From Rehmannia glutinosa (lineage: Eukaryota > Streptophyta > Magnoliopsida > Lamiales > Orobanchaceae), in contig CM071925.1 of NCBI GenBank assembly GCA_016081115.2, positions 15,976,441-16,040,440 on the forward strand: a stretch of 64,000 bases of DNA. The letters run 5' to 3'. A model generated the notes under the pieces. That model was given only the letters and a program-made list of their open reading frames with translations. It was not told the DNA's origin and did not search any database. Made by a program: the position numbers and the translations under genes. Positions within the stretch are counted from its first letter, which is position 1, and each line of letters starts with the position of its first letter. This document shows positions 44,590-56,942 of this stretch, one piece after another.

Positions 44590-45268
44590 AAAAAGAAGCT
44601 ACATCAGGAAAACGTATTTTCTCTTCATGTTCAGAGGGAAGGCGTCCTTTTTTGGAAGCAAACATTGTCTCCATCTTCGATCCCGTGGGTAACATAGGGG
44701 CGGGAAAGATTGAGTACATAAGAAAGAAACAGAGATATAATTAAATAGTAAAAAATAAAATGAAATAGAAAAAGTACCTGGCACAATCGAAATTAAGCTC
44801 TTTTATCTAGGCATTCACACATAACAAATGGCTCAAAATTTGTTTCCTGTAGAAATGACAAACAATAGCAATGCATTATGAAATAATGTCAAAAGAATCT
44901 TAAGTTTAGAAAATAATACACGATCTACTATGCAACATGATTTATGTGTTTCCAAGTAAATCCAAATGTGCTACAATTCAATGACCACACAAACCTCAAA
45001 GAGTTCAATCTCTTCACTAGGAGCAAATCCAACCCTTTCATTTACTTTTGCTAGTATCTCCATGGGTTTTCCAAATCTCTTCACAAAAAGCCTGCCCACA
45101 TATCTGGAACAATAACAGAGTAAAATGGCAGAAACAATTTTTTTTTTAAAAAGAGAGAGAAAAAGAAAAGGAAAATAATGACAACATGACGTAGTCCTAT
45201 ACTGAAGCTCTTCTTTCTCAAGCTCATAAAACTTAAAAAAACAATAGTATGTCTTCCTTGTCTTTAAC
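44590..45268 (-). pseudogene. Captured UBP12/UBP13-like gene fragment with introns
   Basis: Four exon pieces are recognisable on the minus strand. Exon a (45268-45203) reads VKDKEDILLFF, then after a frameshift KFYELEKEEL, and ends in phase 2 at a GTATAG donor. Exon b (45103-44995, after a CAG acceptor) reads YVGRLFVKRFGKPMEILAKV and NERVGFAPSEEIELFE, fully open. Exon c (44846-44778, good acceptor and donor) reads ETNFEPFVMCECLDKRA, a stop, FRLCQ. Exon d (from about 44691) reads IEDGDNVCFQK, then frame-shifted EEKIRFPDVASF. This order and the splice phases match the C-terminal (USP7-like) part of plant ubiquitin-specific proteases 12/13, which remove ubiquitin from nuclear regulators. The catalytic domain is absent. 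Confidence 0.82.
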
Positions 45269-46680
45269 TGTGGAGGAACATGATATAGGTCCTATATATA
45301 CAACAAACAAACACCTTTGAGAAATGAGTAATGAACTTCCCCATTTTACTAAAAGTGATCATCAAATTGATGAATATGAAAAAAAACACATCTTAAGTGA
45401 AAACACAAATCACAAGGAGAAAAGTAAAATGGGTGATTTCTAAAGTAAAACTCATCTTTCACAAACCAGCCAAGGCATTGAGCAATTACATTTCCAAAGC
45501 AAATGTCCACAGTTTGACAAGCAAGAAGCAAAGAAATGCTAGTCTCCATAACTACATCAATATTACGATGAAGAGCCCGCTGATTCATTAACAAATACTA
45601 GGACAACCTTGATTGTTTTTCTAGGGAGAGAGGAAAACAAAAGAAAACATTGAAGAAAAAGAAAAAGAAAAATGATTCTTTGAAGCATACACGTCTGTCA
45701 ATCATTTGTTGATAGTGTTACATAGGAAAGTTATGTATAAGGTTTAACGACATCCAATATTGAGCTAACAAATTTTCAGTGTCAGTAACATGGATCGTCT
45801 ACTAAAGATTACAATGCAAGTTCATTGGATCTATAACCAAAGATAATTAGCAACTTACATAAGTTTCTGCAACACAGAGTGCATTTGGAAGTCTTAGTTG
45901 TCTCAATAGAAACAAATGTATTCCAACAAAATCTAGTATGGCCTAATTATACATTAAAGAGAAATGAAAATGCATTAACTTTATGTCGAGAATATGTGTA
46001 CAAAGCAAAACAATAAAATATATCCGTATCAGTAAGCTTGTTCATTATCAATTTTTGGTGACAAAATAATTAAATATTGGGTTCCAAAAATTTCAAGTAC
46101 TCATCAATATAGTCAACTGCTTTTTCTATTGTTTTTAAATTTTCTGCCTACCTTGAGCTGCAAGAATATAAACAAGAACCAAAAAGAGCACGACCAACAA
46201 ACCCAGAATTTGTATTTCCCCAATAAAACCATCATAAGACGAGAGCAAAACTATTTCTGCTATGACATCCAAACTGGTAATAAGAGCATGGTCAGATATT
46301 CCATGATAAAGTAAAAGATTACAATTAAAGAATATTTTATCAATTAAAGAACATGGTCTTTTACATTTTTTTTTTTGTTTTAACATGATTTACATCATTT
46401 ACTTCTTATCTATTCCTTTGAAAAACTACTAGTTGATGCATATAATCTCAAGGATATTCTTTTGCAATATAACAAAAGCCCCAAATATTCATGTTAAGAT
46501 TTCTCCCCCAATTATCATTTACCAATTTTCAAATAACAAAGCCTAGGCAAAGTAAAGGGCAAAACAATAGCAACGCACACAAAAACACATACAAAGAACA
46601 TGGCCTATGACATAAAATTGGCCAAAACAGTAGCATACGAAAAAGTAAATTTAAAATTATTCATACCTTAAAAACCCTAG
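45269..46680. other. CACTA interior without recognised coding sequence
   Basis: AT-rich. The minus-strand ORF at 45349-45594 (81 codons) and others here have no recognised family. More intron or flank of the captured gene is possible. Confidence 0.35.
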
Positions 46681-46860
46681 CTAATCGAGCAAGACACACG
46701 ACAAGGAGAGAAAGAGACGGCGAAGGGTAGCAACAATGGACCGGTGGCATCAACGGACGGTAGTGGCGACAATAGGCTTCTAATCGATTGCAATGAGAGA
46801 ATGAGAGAGAGCGAGAGAGAAAGACAGTGAGAGTTGCGTGCTGTAAATGAGAATGGGAAA
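46681..46860 (-). other. GC-richer 5'-leader-like segment at the right end of the CACTA element
   Basis: On the minus strand this holds CT-rich repeats (CTCTCTCTCGCTCTCTCTC), then a CCACCGGTCC, CGCCGTCTCT stretch and CTAGGGTTTTTA. The composition is typical of plant 5' untranslated leaders and is unlike the AT-rich surroundings. It sits upstream of, and in the same orientation as, the UBP-like exons. It could be a captured leader that would drive or begin a transcript. Confidence 0.4.
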
Positions 46861-47174
46861 AAAAACTGAAGTTGGAATTATATTTAATGAAAGGGATTTT
46901 TGTATTTTTATAGCAATGAAAACTATAATTAAACTTTAATGAAAACTATATCTAAAATTTTATATCCAATTATGAGGGGAGTTTTATTTGGCATGAATAA
47001 TGAGGGATTCAATATCAATAACTAGGAAATTAAAATTTGCTCATTAAAAATTCAACTTTTTAACTACAATTTTTTTTACCCTCATAAAAAATTCACAAAT
47101 TATGCTTTTAATGACGGTTTTTTCATATCCTCATTAAATTTTCATCATTATAAATTAAAATTCTTGTAGTTCTA

Positions 47175-47455
47175 TCATCAGCACACATATGCACGCAAAC
47201 ACTACACTCAGAAATATCACAACTATCCAAAGAAGGCAATTGCTAAAACACATACACAGGCATACAGACAAAAGAGACAGCTGTATGAACCTAAAGCCCG
47301 CAAGCAATTTGCCAAAGTAAGCTATGATTATAGCACAGATAGATGGCAACCTCTTAGAGTCAGAACATTTGGCTATAGGTTGGTTGGATCATCTTACAGC
47401 ACTAACCCCTCAGGACCCATGCAAGTATGGGTAACTAAAAACTAATTTCCTTGAT
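47175..47455 (+). pseudogene. Copia D gag tail after the CACTA insertion
   Basis: It continues the gag/pol linker exactly where 43131 left off ('tcatcagcacacatatgcac', shared with copy C at about 32193-32212) through DKRDSCMNLKP-like and RLVGSSYSTNPSGP-like words. Confidence 0.75.
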
Positions 47456-50400
47456 TGCAGGTACAAGGAATTGAGTGCCAAGGAACTGATACATGGATAG
47501 TGGTCATTCCCGGACACATCACAGAACCAAGAAAAATCAAAAATTCAAGGAGATTAGAGGCGCAAAAGTCATATTTGGAGGAAATGAAGCTCCAGGGGAA
47601 ATAAGAGGTATTGGATCCATCAAGAAAAATGGATTAGAAATCACAGATGTTTCATATGTTGAAGGCCTCAACTTCAACTTGTTAAGCATCAACCAACTCT
47701 GTGACAATGGCTATAATGTTGGATTCAATATTGGAGTGTGCCAAATTAAAGATACTGAATCAAATGAAATAGTGCTGCAAGGATCCGGACAAAAGATCAT
47801 GTATGTGGTAGATCGTCGATCGCCACACCAAGCAATTGTCTCGTTAGCAAAAGAGTACAAATGTAATCAAGTTGGCCGTGGCACAAAAAGCCGAGTCATC
47901 CGAATTTCAAGACAATCAACAAGCTTGCAAGGAGTCATCTTGTAGAGGACCGTCGATCACTCGGTGTACAAGAAGGAAAGTGTTTGTGATGCATGCGGAT
48001 GGGAAAGCGATCAAATCATCATTCAAAGAGAAGTCTAGTCCATCTTCAACAAGGATACTGCATCTGTTGCATATGGATTTATTTGGTCCTGTTGAACCAG
48101 CCAACATAAGTGGAAAGAAATACACTTTAGTGGTGGTCGATGATTATTCAAGATATACATGGACAATCTTTATGTGTAAAAAGAAGGAAACCTTGCAAAG
48201 ATTACCTCAGCCGATGAGAAGAGTCAAACCATTATAAAGATAAGGTCTGATAGAGGAACTGAGTTTGTCAATGGGATATTAACTCAGTATTGTGTTGAAA
48301 ATGGTATTGCTCATGAATTATCTGCAGGAAGGACTCCGCAGCAGAATGGAGTAGTAGAAAGAAGAAACAAAACTCTTAAGGAAGCTGCAAGGACCATGTT
48401 AGCTGAAGCCGGACTGCCTAAGAGATTTTGGGCTGAAGCCATCAACACTGCATGCTATACTCAAAATAGATGTATGATTAATAGACAGCTGACAAAGACT
48501 CCCTATGAAATTTGGACAGGGAGAAAGCCAAATGTTGGGTACTTTGGAATATTTGGATGTAAATGCTTTATCCACAATAATGGCAAGGATAATCTAAAGG
48601 CTTTTGATGCTAAAGCTGATGAAGGTATCTTTTTGGGATACTCAGCTGAAAGCAAAGCTTCTAGAGTACTGAACAAGAGGACTATGGTCACAGAAGAATC
48701 TATCCATATGGTTTTTCATGAACCTAATGTGAATGGAGAAGATATTGAAGAGTTAGCTATTAAGCTGAATCAGCCAACTATGCAGAAGAGTCCCTATGTT
48801 GAAGCTGAAGCTGGAGCAATCAATCAAGATGAAGATGAGACAACTGAGTATCAAAGACAGCTGGAAAATCTGCAACTGTATGATAATGAAGGAGCTGCTC
48901 AAGACAACACAGTTGCAAGACGACTGAACCCAGCTGATTTACTTCAACCTGATGTGAGATGGCTGAGAGACCATCCACCAGAGCTTGTCATTGGAGATGT
49001 GAGAGATGGTGTGAGAACCAGATCCAGAGCTCAGCAAGAAGCAATGTTTACTTGTTTTATTTCCCAAATAGAGCCAAAAGATGTGTCACAAGCATTGGAT
49101 GACACACATTGGATTCAAGCCATGCAAGGAGAGCTGAATCAATTTGAAAGAAACAAAGTATGGGAATTGGTGCAAAGACCAACCCATCAAAATGTTATTG
49201 GCACAAAATGGGTTTTCAGAAACAAGATGAATGAAGAAGGTTCTGTGGTGAGAAACAAAGCAAGATTGGTAGCCAAAGGGTATTGCCAAGAAGAATGAAT
49301 AGATTTTGATGAAACATTTGCTGCTGTTGCAAGATTAGAAGCAATAAGGATGTTTCTTGCCTATGCTGCACAAAAAAACTACATTGTATATCAAATGGAT
49401 GTGAAAAGTGCATTTTTAAATGGATTGTTGGAAGAAGAAGTCTATGTTTAACAACCTTCAGGCTTTGAGCAGAAGACTCTTGGAGATAAGGTGTACAAAC
49501 TCAAGAAAGCTCTTTATGGATTGAAACAAGCACCTAGAGCATGGTATGACACATTGTCTCAATTTCTAACTGACAATGGATTCACCAAAGGCAAAGTGGA
49601 TAGAACACTCTACAGAATTCAAGATGGGGAGAGTATACTGCTTGTTCAAATATATGTGGATGATATCATTTTTGGATCTACAAACAAAGAGCTGTGTGAT
49701 AAGTTCTCAAACCTCATGCAAGGTAAATTTGAAATGAGCATGATGGGAGAGCTGACATTCTTCTTAGGACTTCAAGTAAAACAACTAAAGGATGGAACTT
49801 TCATAAGTCAAACAAAGTACACTAGAGATTTAATGAAGAAATTTGGTATGGAAGAGAAGTCTTCTGTGAAAATACCAATGAACACATCAGTAAAGATGGA
49901 TATGGATGCAAATGGTAAAGCTGTAGTTCAAACAAGATACAGAGAACTTATTGGATAACTGCTCTATCTAACATCAAGCAGGCCAGACATCACCTTTGCG
50001 GTAGATGTATGTGCAAGATTTCAATCTGCTCATAAAGAAAGCCATATGACTTCAGCTAAGAGAATCCTAAGATATTTGAAGGGATGCCAAGAAGTTGGCT
50101 TATGGTATCCAAAGGAATGTGGTTTCAAGCTTATTGGTTATTCAGACTCTGACTATGCTGGATGTAGAGTTGACAGGAAAAGTACTTCAGGAACTTGTCA
50201 AATGCTTGGAAACAGATTGGTTTCCTGGTTTAGCAAGAAGCAAAACTCAATAGCCACATCCTCAGTTGAAGTAGAATACATAGCCGCGGGCAATTGTTGT
50301 GCGCAAGTCTTATGGATGAGACAACAGCTGAGAGATTATGAAATTGAAGAAAAAAAGATTCCAATTATGTGTGATAACACAAGTGCTATTGCAATCACTC

Positions 50401-50598
50401 AGAATCCTGTGTTGCATTCAAGAACAAAAGCACTTTGATGTCAGATATCATTTTATAAGAGATCATGCTGAAAAGAAAGACCTTACTTTGGAATATATCT
50501 CAACTGATAAACACTTAGCTGACATATTCACCAAACCCCTATGTGAATCAATATTTGAAGAGCTTAAGCATGAGCTAGGGTTAATTGAGCTGAGTTGA
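47456..50598 (+). pseudogene. Copia D pol
   Basis: It aligns with copy C over its whole length but is more damaged. The protease motif reads MDSGHSRTHHRT (Cys and Met of the usual motif changed). The frame shifts near 47870, 47945 and 48230 in the pre-integrase/integrase. The linker and RT N-terminus are open at 48396-49298, where copy C is broken (FWAEAINTACYTQNRCMINR). Stops occur at about 49297, 49449 and 49957, and a frameshift at 50428. RT box QIYVDDIIFGST and RNase H YSDSDYAGCRVDRKSTSGTC are still readable. It encodes no complete enzyme. Confidence 0.88.
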
Positions 50599-50838
50599 CA
50601 CTCAGAAGATTCAATGAGAAAAGATGGAACGTGAAAAGATGAAAATAGAACATATCGCATGAATCAGCCAAGTGAATCAGCCGTATCGGAAAGTCAGTTG
50701 TATCGAGTTAGCTGACAGCTGAGTCACTATAAGAAAAGAGAGAAGAAGATTTAAGTCATCTGTTGAGTAAGCTAAGTAATTTATGAGCTAAGTGACAAAA
50801 ATGCAGTCGTTTTTAATAAGCGGGAATGTTTTAAGGAT

Positions 50839-51155
50839 GCCGTCAGCATAATAATGACGGGTACAGTCAAAATCTGCACAGTAAGCATATGATTGGATAT
50901 AAATGCTGCCGCATTAAATGCGAGACATTAAATGCAATGTGGCGTGCTAAATCTGAGCCGTTGATCTTGATCAAATTTCAAAATCCAAAAACCCATCCTT
51001 TCATAACCCATATATACGGTTTTCAATCCTCTCTCTCTCTCACTTTTTCCTAAACTATTCATCTTCCCAAGCAAAAGAAAGCAAACTTTTCTCTCAAAAA
51101 CCCTACCAGTTCTCAAGTCGGTTGACCAGATTTCGTTCGGTAAAACTCACTAAAA
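50839..51155 (+). promoter_or_regulatory. Putative internal promoter and leader of the env-like ORF, copy D
   Basis: This is the same layout as copy C: TGCCGTCA (50839-50846, one mismatch to TGACGTCA), GGATATAAATG, GAGCCGTTGATC, the TATA box CATATATACGG (51009-51019), a CT-rich tract (51028-51042) and ATG at 51156. Confidence 0.5.
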
Positions 51156-54100
51156 ATGGCACCATAACATGATTTAGCTAAGCTCGGCAAGCAAATCCAC
51201 ACAGGATCAACTGTAGACTTTGAGGGGATGATAAAGCAAGGTTCCGATGAAACCCTTGTGAAGAAAATAACAGTCAAAATCGAGAAATTAGGACACAAAC
51301 CTTTTCTCATGATAGAATATCAAATAACATACGTTGAAGAAGTTGTCGAGTTCTATGTCAACGCCGAGGTGTAGGACGAAGGGATTATGTCCTCCGTCCA
51401 CCGCAAGGACATATTAATCACTGCTAAGGACCTTGTGGAGCACTGTTTACTGCTGTCGGAAGGCATGCCGGAGATATATGAAGCCGATGTCAACTTGGCT
51501 GCTGCATGGAAGGAAGTGGCCAAACCCGAGTGTGCTGCGAAAGTGATCTACATAGCTAAGAAGAAGATGCTGAAGGACGATTATCATAAACTGATGGATA
51601 TCGTCGCCAAGAGTGTAGACATGAAGTTTGGAAGCTTCAACAAGCTGTCTAAGACCAAGCTGATCATCATGGCTGTGATTATGGAAGAAAATAAGATCAA
51701 TTGGGCTGAGTTAATGTTCAAGGAAGATGGATCATTTGGAGGATCACTTGGCTATGGCCTGGTTGTTGGCCATTTGATGGAGGTTAAGGGCATTCCCCTT
51801 AGACATGGAAAGTCTTTCCATGTAAACAAGAAGATGTTCATAGTCAAACCTGTCCGGCGCCGAGAAGAGAGCCTATGCCAAGAGGACAGATACCAGTGAG
51901 GGGGAATCAATTGACCCTATTGATACAGCTGCTTCCTCCCCTCCAAAGAAGAAAGTCGCCCCTGCGCAAAATGCGAAGAAGAAAGTCGCCCCGCAAAGAA
52001 AAAAAGAAGACACAACTGTCCCTGCAGCCGAGTCGCCTGCCCACGCAGCCGAGGCGGAGAAGAAAGACCAAATACCTTCTCCGACCATCAGAAAGAAGAG
52101 GACTGCCAAGCCCAAAAAGGCAGCTCCTCAGTCAAAGAAATATGCTCCGGCCCCCGCCGCCAAGGAATCTGAAGAAGAAGTCTCCAAACCAGAAATTCTC
52201 TGGTGAGGACCAAGAGAAGGAGAAGACTCGCTAGGCTCTCCGAGCTTGAAAAAGACAAACAGTCCGCTTACTCACCGAGAAAATCTCTCGAGACTACAAG
52301 AAGTGCGGTCTCCAGAAGTTATTGAAGAAACAGCCAAGTCTGCTGAGGATAGTTAGCAGAGGCAAGTCGAAGACACAGCTGTGGACAGAACAACTGAGGA
52401 TGAAGAAGTGGCGGAGATAGGAGAATCCCCTGCTGAAAGGACTGCGTCTCCACTGCCACAGATGCTGCTGAAGGAGAAGAGCAGCAGAGTTTACTACCAT
52501 CCATTCCTGAAACAGAAAGACAGAAGAAGAGGATGAAGATGATGATGTGATTATTGTTTCTCCTGTGTACCCGCATATCTCAAATAAAGTGGTGTGCGTG
52601 AATGGCGAGCATGGAAGCCGAGTCGCCGAGGGCAGTTTGAATGCCCCGAATTCATTGAGGAAGAGGAAGAATTGTTGAAATTCCTTGGACTGACCACCGT
52701 GCTTCAGGCACTCCACTGCAGCTAGGTCGGAGGATGCTGCAGATGACTCCACAATGAAGGAAGGAGGCGAAGTGGAAAAAGAAAAAGAAATAGAAAAAGA
52801 ACAAAAAGAAGTTGACACCGACGGGCTTCGGACAATTGAGTCTGCACACCAAGTGACAAATCTGTTTTGCAGCCGAGGACACCGCTAATGCAATGAGAAC
52901 AAGTTGGAAATGCCCTGGGAGTTAACATTCTGGGCAATGAAAGTGCAATCCAAGGAGTTGAGACTCCTGTGGATGCCACCACAGAAGACCCTAAGACAAC
53001 TGCATCTGTCGAAGGGAATGTAGAAGGCCTTTCTGCAGTTGAGACTGCTAAAGGTATTGAAGGCCCAATGGAGGTTGAGACTTCTCTTGGTAAAGAGAAA
53101 GAAATGCAGAACATCCCTCCTATTCACATTGAAGAATCTGAGAAGGAGATTAGTGCACTTCATGATTCCCAAGACAACCTTGATATATTACTTTTGGGAT
53201 CTGAAGATGAAGCTGAGTCCACCCCTGTTGCACATCACAAGGACCCAACTGAGGATGTTCTTCCGCCGACGAGTCAATCAAGTTTCAAAGGTGCTCATCA
53301 AACATTCAAATTTGATGATGAACCAAGCCCCCGTGTTCCATCATCATCCGATGACGCCGATGATACAATAGAGACCATCTACTCAAATGGAAAAACTAGT
53401 GAGACCGAAGGAGTCTGTAAGACAAATGATGCTCGATCCACCAAGGCAAAAACATTCAACTGTCCCAGCTGGCACAACTTCAATTGCGCAGGCTACCAGA
53501 GCTGCAGCAATGACCACCTCGCGCACAATATCTCAAGTGCGAGATGATGCATTCGAAGATGTATTTCCTTTTTCTCGTGAGCTGCCGTGCTAGAAGAAGA
53601 AAGTGCAAGAGAACAGAAGTTCTACACCGTCCAAGAAGATCCTATAATTCCTACTGACTCAATTGTACCAGCAGAATTCAACTTCGATGCAGAGTGGCTG
53701 GCAGCTGACTTAAATCAGACAGCTGAGATGAGTGAAATCTTCAAAAAGATCTGTAAAGAGATTGAGAATATTGAACGGCACCAAGCCTCTCTCGACATGC
53801 GCCTGGACAACAGAGATGCCACTCTCACCACAGACTTGAGAGGAGTGGTGGTTAAGATAAGGGAATGGTCTCAAAGCAGAGTGCCATGCGTCTCGAGCAA
53901 GTTCACTACTTCAAGGTACTATACAACATAATGCTGGTCTGGAGTGCTGACAATGCTGACATGAAGCAAATGATGCAGACCTATATGGAGAGATTGCATG
54001 CCTCCCATACAACTGAGATGGAGTTGCTGCGTGAATTTCATCGAAAAGAAATTCTGTGTGTTGAAGAGTCCATGAATTTCAAAGTTTAGCCTTCTCATGG

Positions 54101-55142
54101 ATGAGATCAAATTGGTGGCAGCTAAATCGAAAGCCACTCGCTCAAAATTCCGCACAGCTTGTGCCGCAACAGGCTCTAAGCAGAACTCAACTCTCAGCCG
54201 ACTAGATTTCATGCTCGTAAGAATGTTCCCTGGGGTTCCTCTCTCCTTCGATGATGCCAAAAAGGGGGAAGAGGAATACCTGAGGAAATTGAGAGAAGAT
54301 ACATCTGACAAGCAAAAGGATGAATCAGCTGAGAAGGGAAAAACTGTTGAGAGGGAAAGGTCAAAGGATGTGACCTTAATGCTTGCTGAAACCCCTCAGC
54401 AAGGTCATGTCACAACTAGCATAATCAGCAAACTTCCTGTGACTCTGCCGCTCCATCACTCTACTATGCCCATGGCAGAGAAGAGAAAAATTGTAGAAGC
54501 AGGGATGGAAGAGTTCGACAAGAGGACGGATGCCCGCATTGAAGAAATGTTGAAACAGTTTGGTGGCATTCCGTCAAGGAAGGAAACAGATGCCATTCCA
54601 GATGACGGACAAGAGCCAAGATCAGTTGAAGAGTTTAAAATGCTCGAATCCGAAGGATACGTCAAAAACATGTCCATAGCCCAAGCCTGGGACTTGTACT
54701 GGGAGAAAGGCTGAAGGTATGTGAAGAAGCTGATAGGTAGCAGACTACCAGCAGCCATTCAGCTGGTAAGAAGAAAACTCCAGTACAATATACGCCTAGA
54801 GGAGGAGGAAGTAGTGGTGGAGGAAGAGGTTTTAAACCTAGACCTCTACCCAAAAATATTGAATATGTAGATCCAGGCAAGAAAGGAAGGATCTACTGGG
54901 CTGGATATGATGCTGTAGCCAACCTGGAAGTGGAGAGGAAAAATGCTGAATATGTCAAAAGAATCGAAGAAGAAAATAAGAGGCAAACTCAGCTGTGGCA
55001 AGAAAGACAAGAAAGAAAAAGAAAAGATGAAGCTGCGAAGAGAGCTTACGAAAAGAAGAAAACAGCTGAAGAGGAAAAGAAGAGGAAGAGAGCTGACGAA
55101 GACAGAGCTGAAGAAGAAAGAAGGAGGCAGCGAAGGCAATGA
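51156..55142 (+). pseudogene. Copia D env-like third ORF
   Basis: The ATG is followed after MAP by a TAA (51168-51170). The same N-terminal domain is recognisable (KQIHTGSTVDFEGMIKQGSD, SSVHRKDILITAKDL, DMKFGSFNKLSKTKLIIM) with a TAG near 51373 and a short deletion near 51714. The Ala/Pro/Lys linker and acidic coiled-coil region follow with frame breaks. A ~540-bp piece present in copy C (about 37756-38297) is missing at about 52712. Unlike copy C, its C-terminus survives: a Gly/Arg-rich patch (RGGGSSGGGRGFKPRP, about 54800-54840), KGRIYWAGYDAVANL and a very basic/acidic coiled coil to the stop at 55140-55142. Function is unknown; Sirevirus third ORFs of this position are called env-like. Confidence 0.75.
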
Positions 55143-55412
55143 AGTGTTGCTGCTAACCCCTTCATGTATTTTACTTTTGTAAATACATATGCATGTAAGT
55201 CTTCTGTACATTCAATGAAAAATCTGTAATTTGCGCAGATATAAGTATGCTCTGATTGCTCTGATACACATTGTAAACAGCTGTGTAAAGGACAAGAATG
55301 TTATGATCAATAAAAAGATTGATTCTACGCATATATTCTTTGTCACTGCATTTGTCTGTATGTATCTTTGCTGTATGCATATTATTTGTATGTATTTAAG
55401 TTTTGGCATCAT
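55143..55412 (+). other. 3' untranslated region of copia D
   Basis: Non-coding, T-rich with several 'tgtatgta' words; no gene. It separates the env-like stop from the polypurine tract. Confidence 0.5.
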
Positions 55413-55427
55413 CAAAAAGGGGGAAAT
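55413..55427 (+). promoter_or_regulatory. Polypurine tract of copia D
   Basis: CAAAAAGGGGGAAAT directly precedes the TGTTGGG start of LTR3, the expected position and composition for the plus-strand primer. Confidence 0.85.
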
Positions 55428-56942
55428 TGTTGGGAAATTTATTGTTTAGATTTTGATGAATGCCATGTAAAACTTAGACTAGAAAGTTGGCACCACATTT
55501 TCCTTGTAATTCTTATTGTAATAGGTAGGGCTGAATAAGCTGAGTCAAATCAGCTATGCCTGGGAATACAAGAAGTCAACTGTAGATGAGAAGTGAAGAC
55601 TCCGCTGAGGAACAGCTGAGTATGTCCAAGAGAGAAGACCAAGGACTCGACTGAAGGAGTATCGGTTGTGAGACAGCTGTGAGAAGAGTCAGTTAAGTCA
55701 ACCCAAGAAGCCAAGTCAAGTTGAAGTGACAGATGAGTCTTTTAATCATTGGGGCAGACTCAAGTCACCTGGGAAAAAGGCAGCTGCAAAGAGGAATTAA
55801 CTGAAAAGGATCTGTTGCACAAAAGTCAAGACTATTACTTAAATAAGTAATACTTCCATGCTGCCATGTCTTAAAGTGCTCAGTCCCAGAAGCGTGCAAA
55901 AGGAATAAACCAATGGGAAGCATCTGCACCTCGTGGTCGATCAAAAGCTGAACATTCATTTAATACGAGGAAAGGTCTACATCTCAAGACTGAAGACCAA
56001 GAAAAGACAAGCCAACGAACACAAGTGACTTTTGAAAATCAGCCTATCTCGTCAACGGGCAGATTTTTGAAAGGCTCACTATAAAAGGCTGAGGAATCAC
56101 ATTAAGAAGAGGTAACCTTGCACACCTGAGAAAACAAGCAATATTCAAACTGTAATCTGCAAAATATTCTCAAGTTATTCAAGCAAAATCCTCAAGCCTA
56201 AATCTAGAAGGAAATCGATCCAACACTAAGCTGCGAAGGAAAGACAACCTCAAACTGTTGAAGAGGAAACTTTTGAAGAATCAAAAGGGGTCTACTTTCC
56301 AAGGAAGATTGTCGAAAGGTTCATGGTCGAACCAATCTCAAGTTATTGGAGGGCTTCGTGATCAAATCCAAGAAGCTTGAGAAAATAAGCTGAAGTAGCA
56401 AGGCAGCCGCCCTGTGAAGAAGCTGACTCGAACGAGAAGCCAGCTGCGTGATCAAGGCATCTCTAGACTGAGTCCCAAAGGAGCAAGTCAGCTGTGTGAT
56501 CAAGACTTGTATCTGGACTGATAACCATTTTGTGAATTGATCATTACTTAGTGGATTCCTCCAGGAGTTGGAGAAGAGAGGAGTAGAAGAATTACCCCAT
56601 CTTCGAACCTCTATAAAAACTATTGTGTCATTTACATTTCAACATTTTATTTTTGCATACTCATTTCATATCTGCTGATAATTTGCTATCCAACTGATAA
56701 TTAACAAAGTGCTAAAACCAAGTGTTAAAAAAAAGTTAAATCAAATTCAAGGGTGTTAAGTCTTCCACTAAAAACTCATCACAACCAAGTTAAGGTTTAG
56801 TCTAAACAGCTGAGTTATTCTATCAACAGCTCTTTCGAGTCTGTTGAGTGGCTAACTATGTTGATTAACTAACTTAGCTGTCCCTCAAGGACTTAGCTGT
56901 GTAATTAACTCTGTAATATTTTAAAAGGACTAAAATAAAAAG
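55428..56942 (+). mobile_element. LTR3 of the copia array (3' end missing)
   Basis: It matches LTR1 from TGTTGGGAAATTT to ACTAAAATAAAAAG, including both TATA-like boxes (about 56079-56088 and 56609-56621). The last ~65 bp of the LTR with the C-rich run, the primer site and the leader are deleted, and the sequence jumps to the gag leader. Confidence 0.88.

Larger units (their letters stand above)
43132..47171. mobile_element. 4,040-bp CACTA element inserted in copia D gag, carrying UBP12/13-like exons
   Basis: The left end is CACTACAAGAAAATGG and the right end ATTCTTGTAGTT (last base T instead of G). CTA at 43129-43131 and 47172-47174 is the 3-bp target duplication. Copy C, which lacks the insertion, reads GAGCTATCATCAGC at the site, confirming the empty state. 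Subterminal words TTTAATGACGGG and CCCTCATTA recur in both orientations at both ends. No transposase is seen. Its ends differ from the first CACTA element after the first 12 bases, so it is a separate family. Confidence 0.92.
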
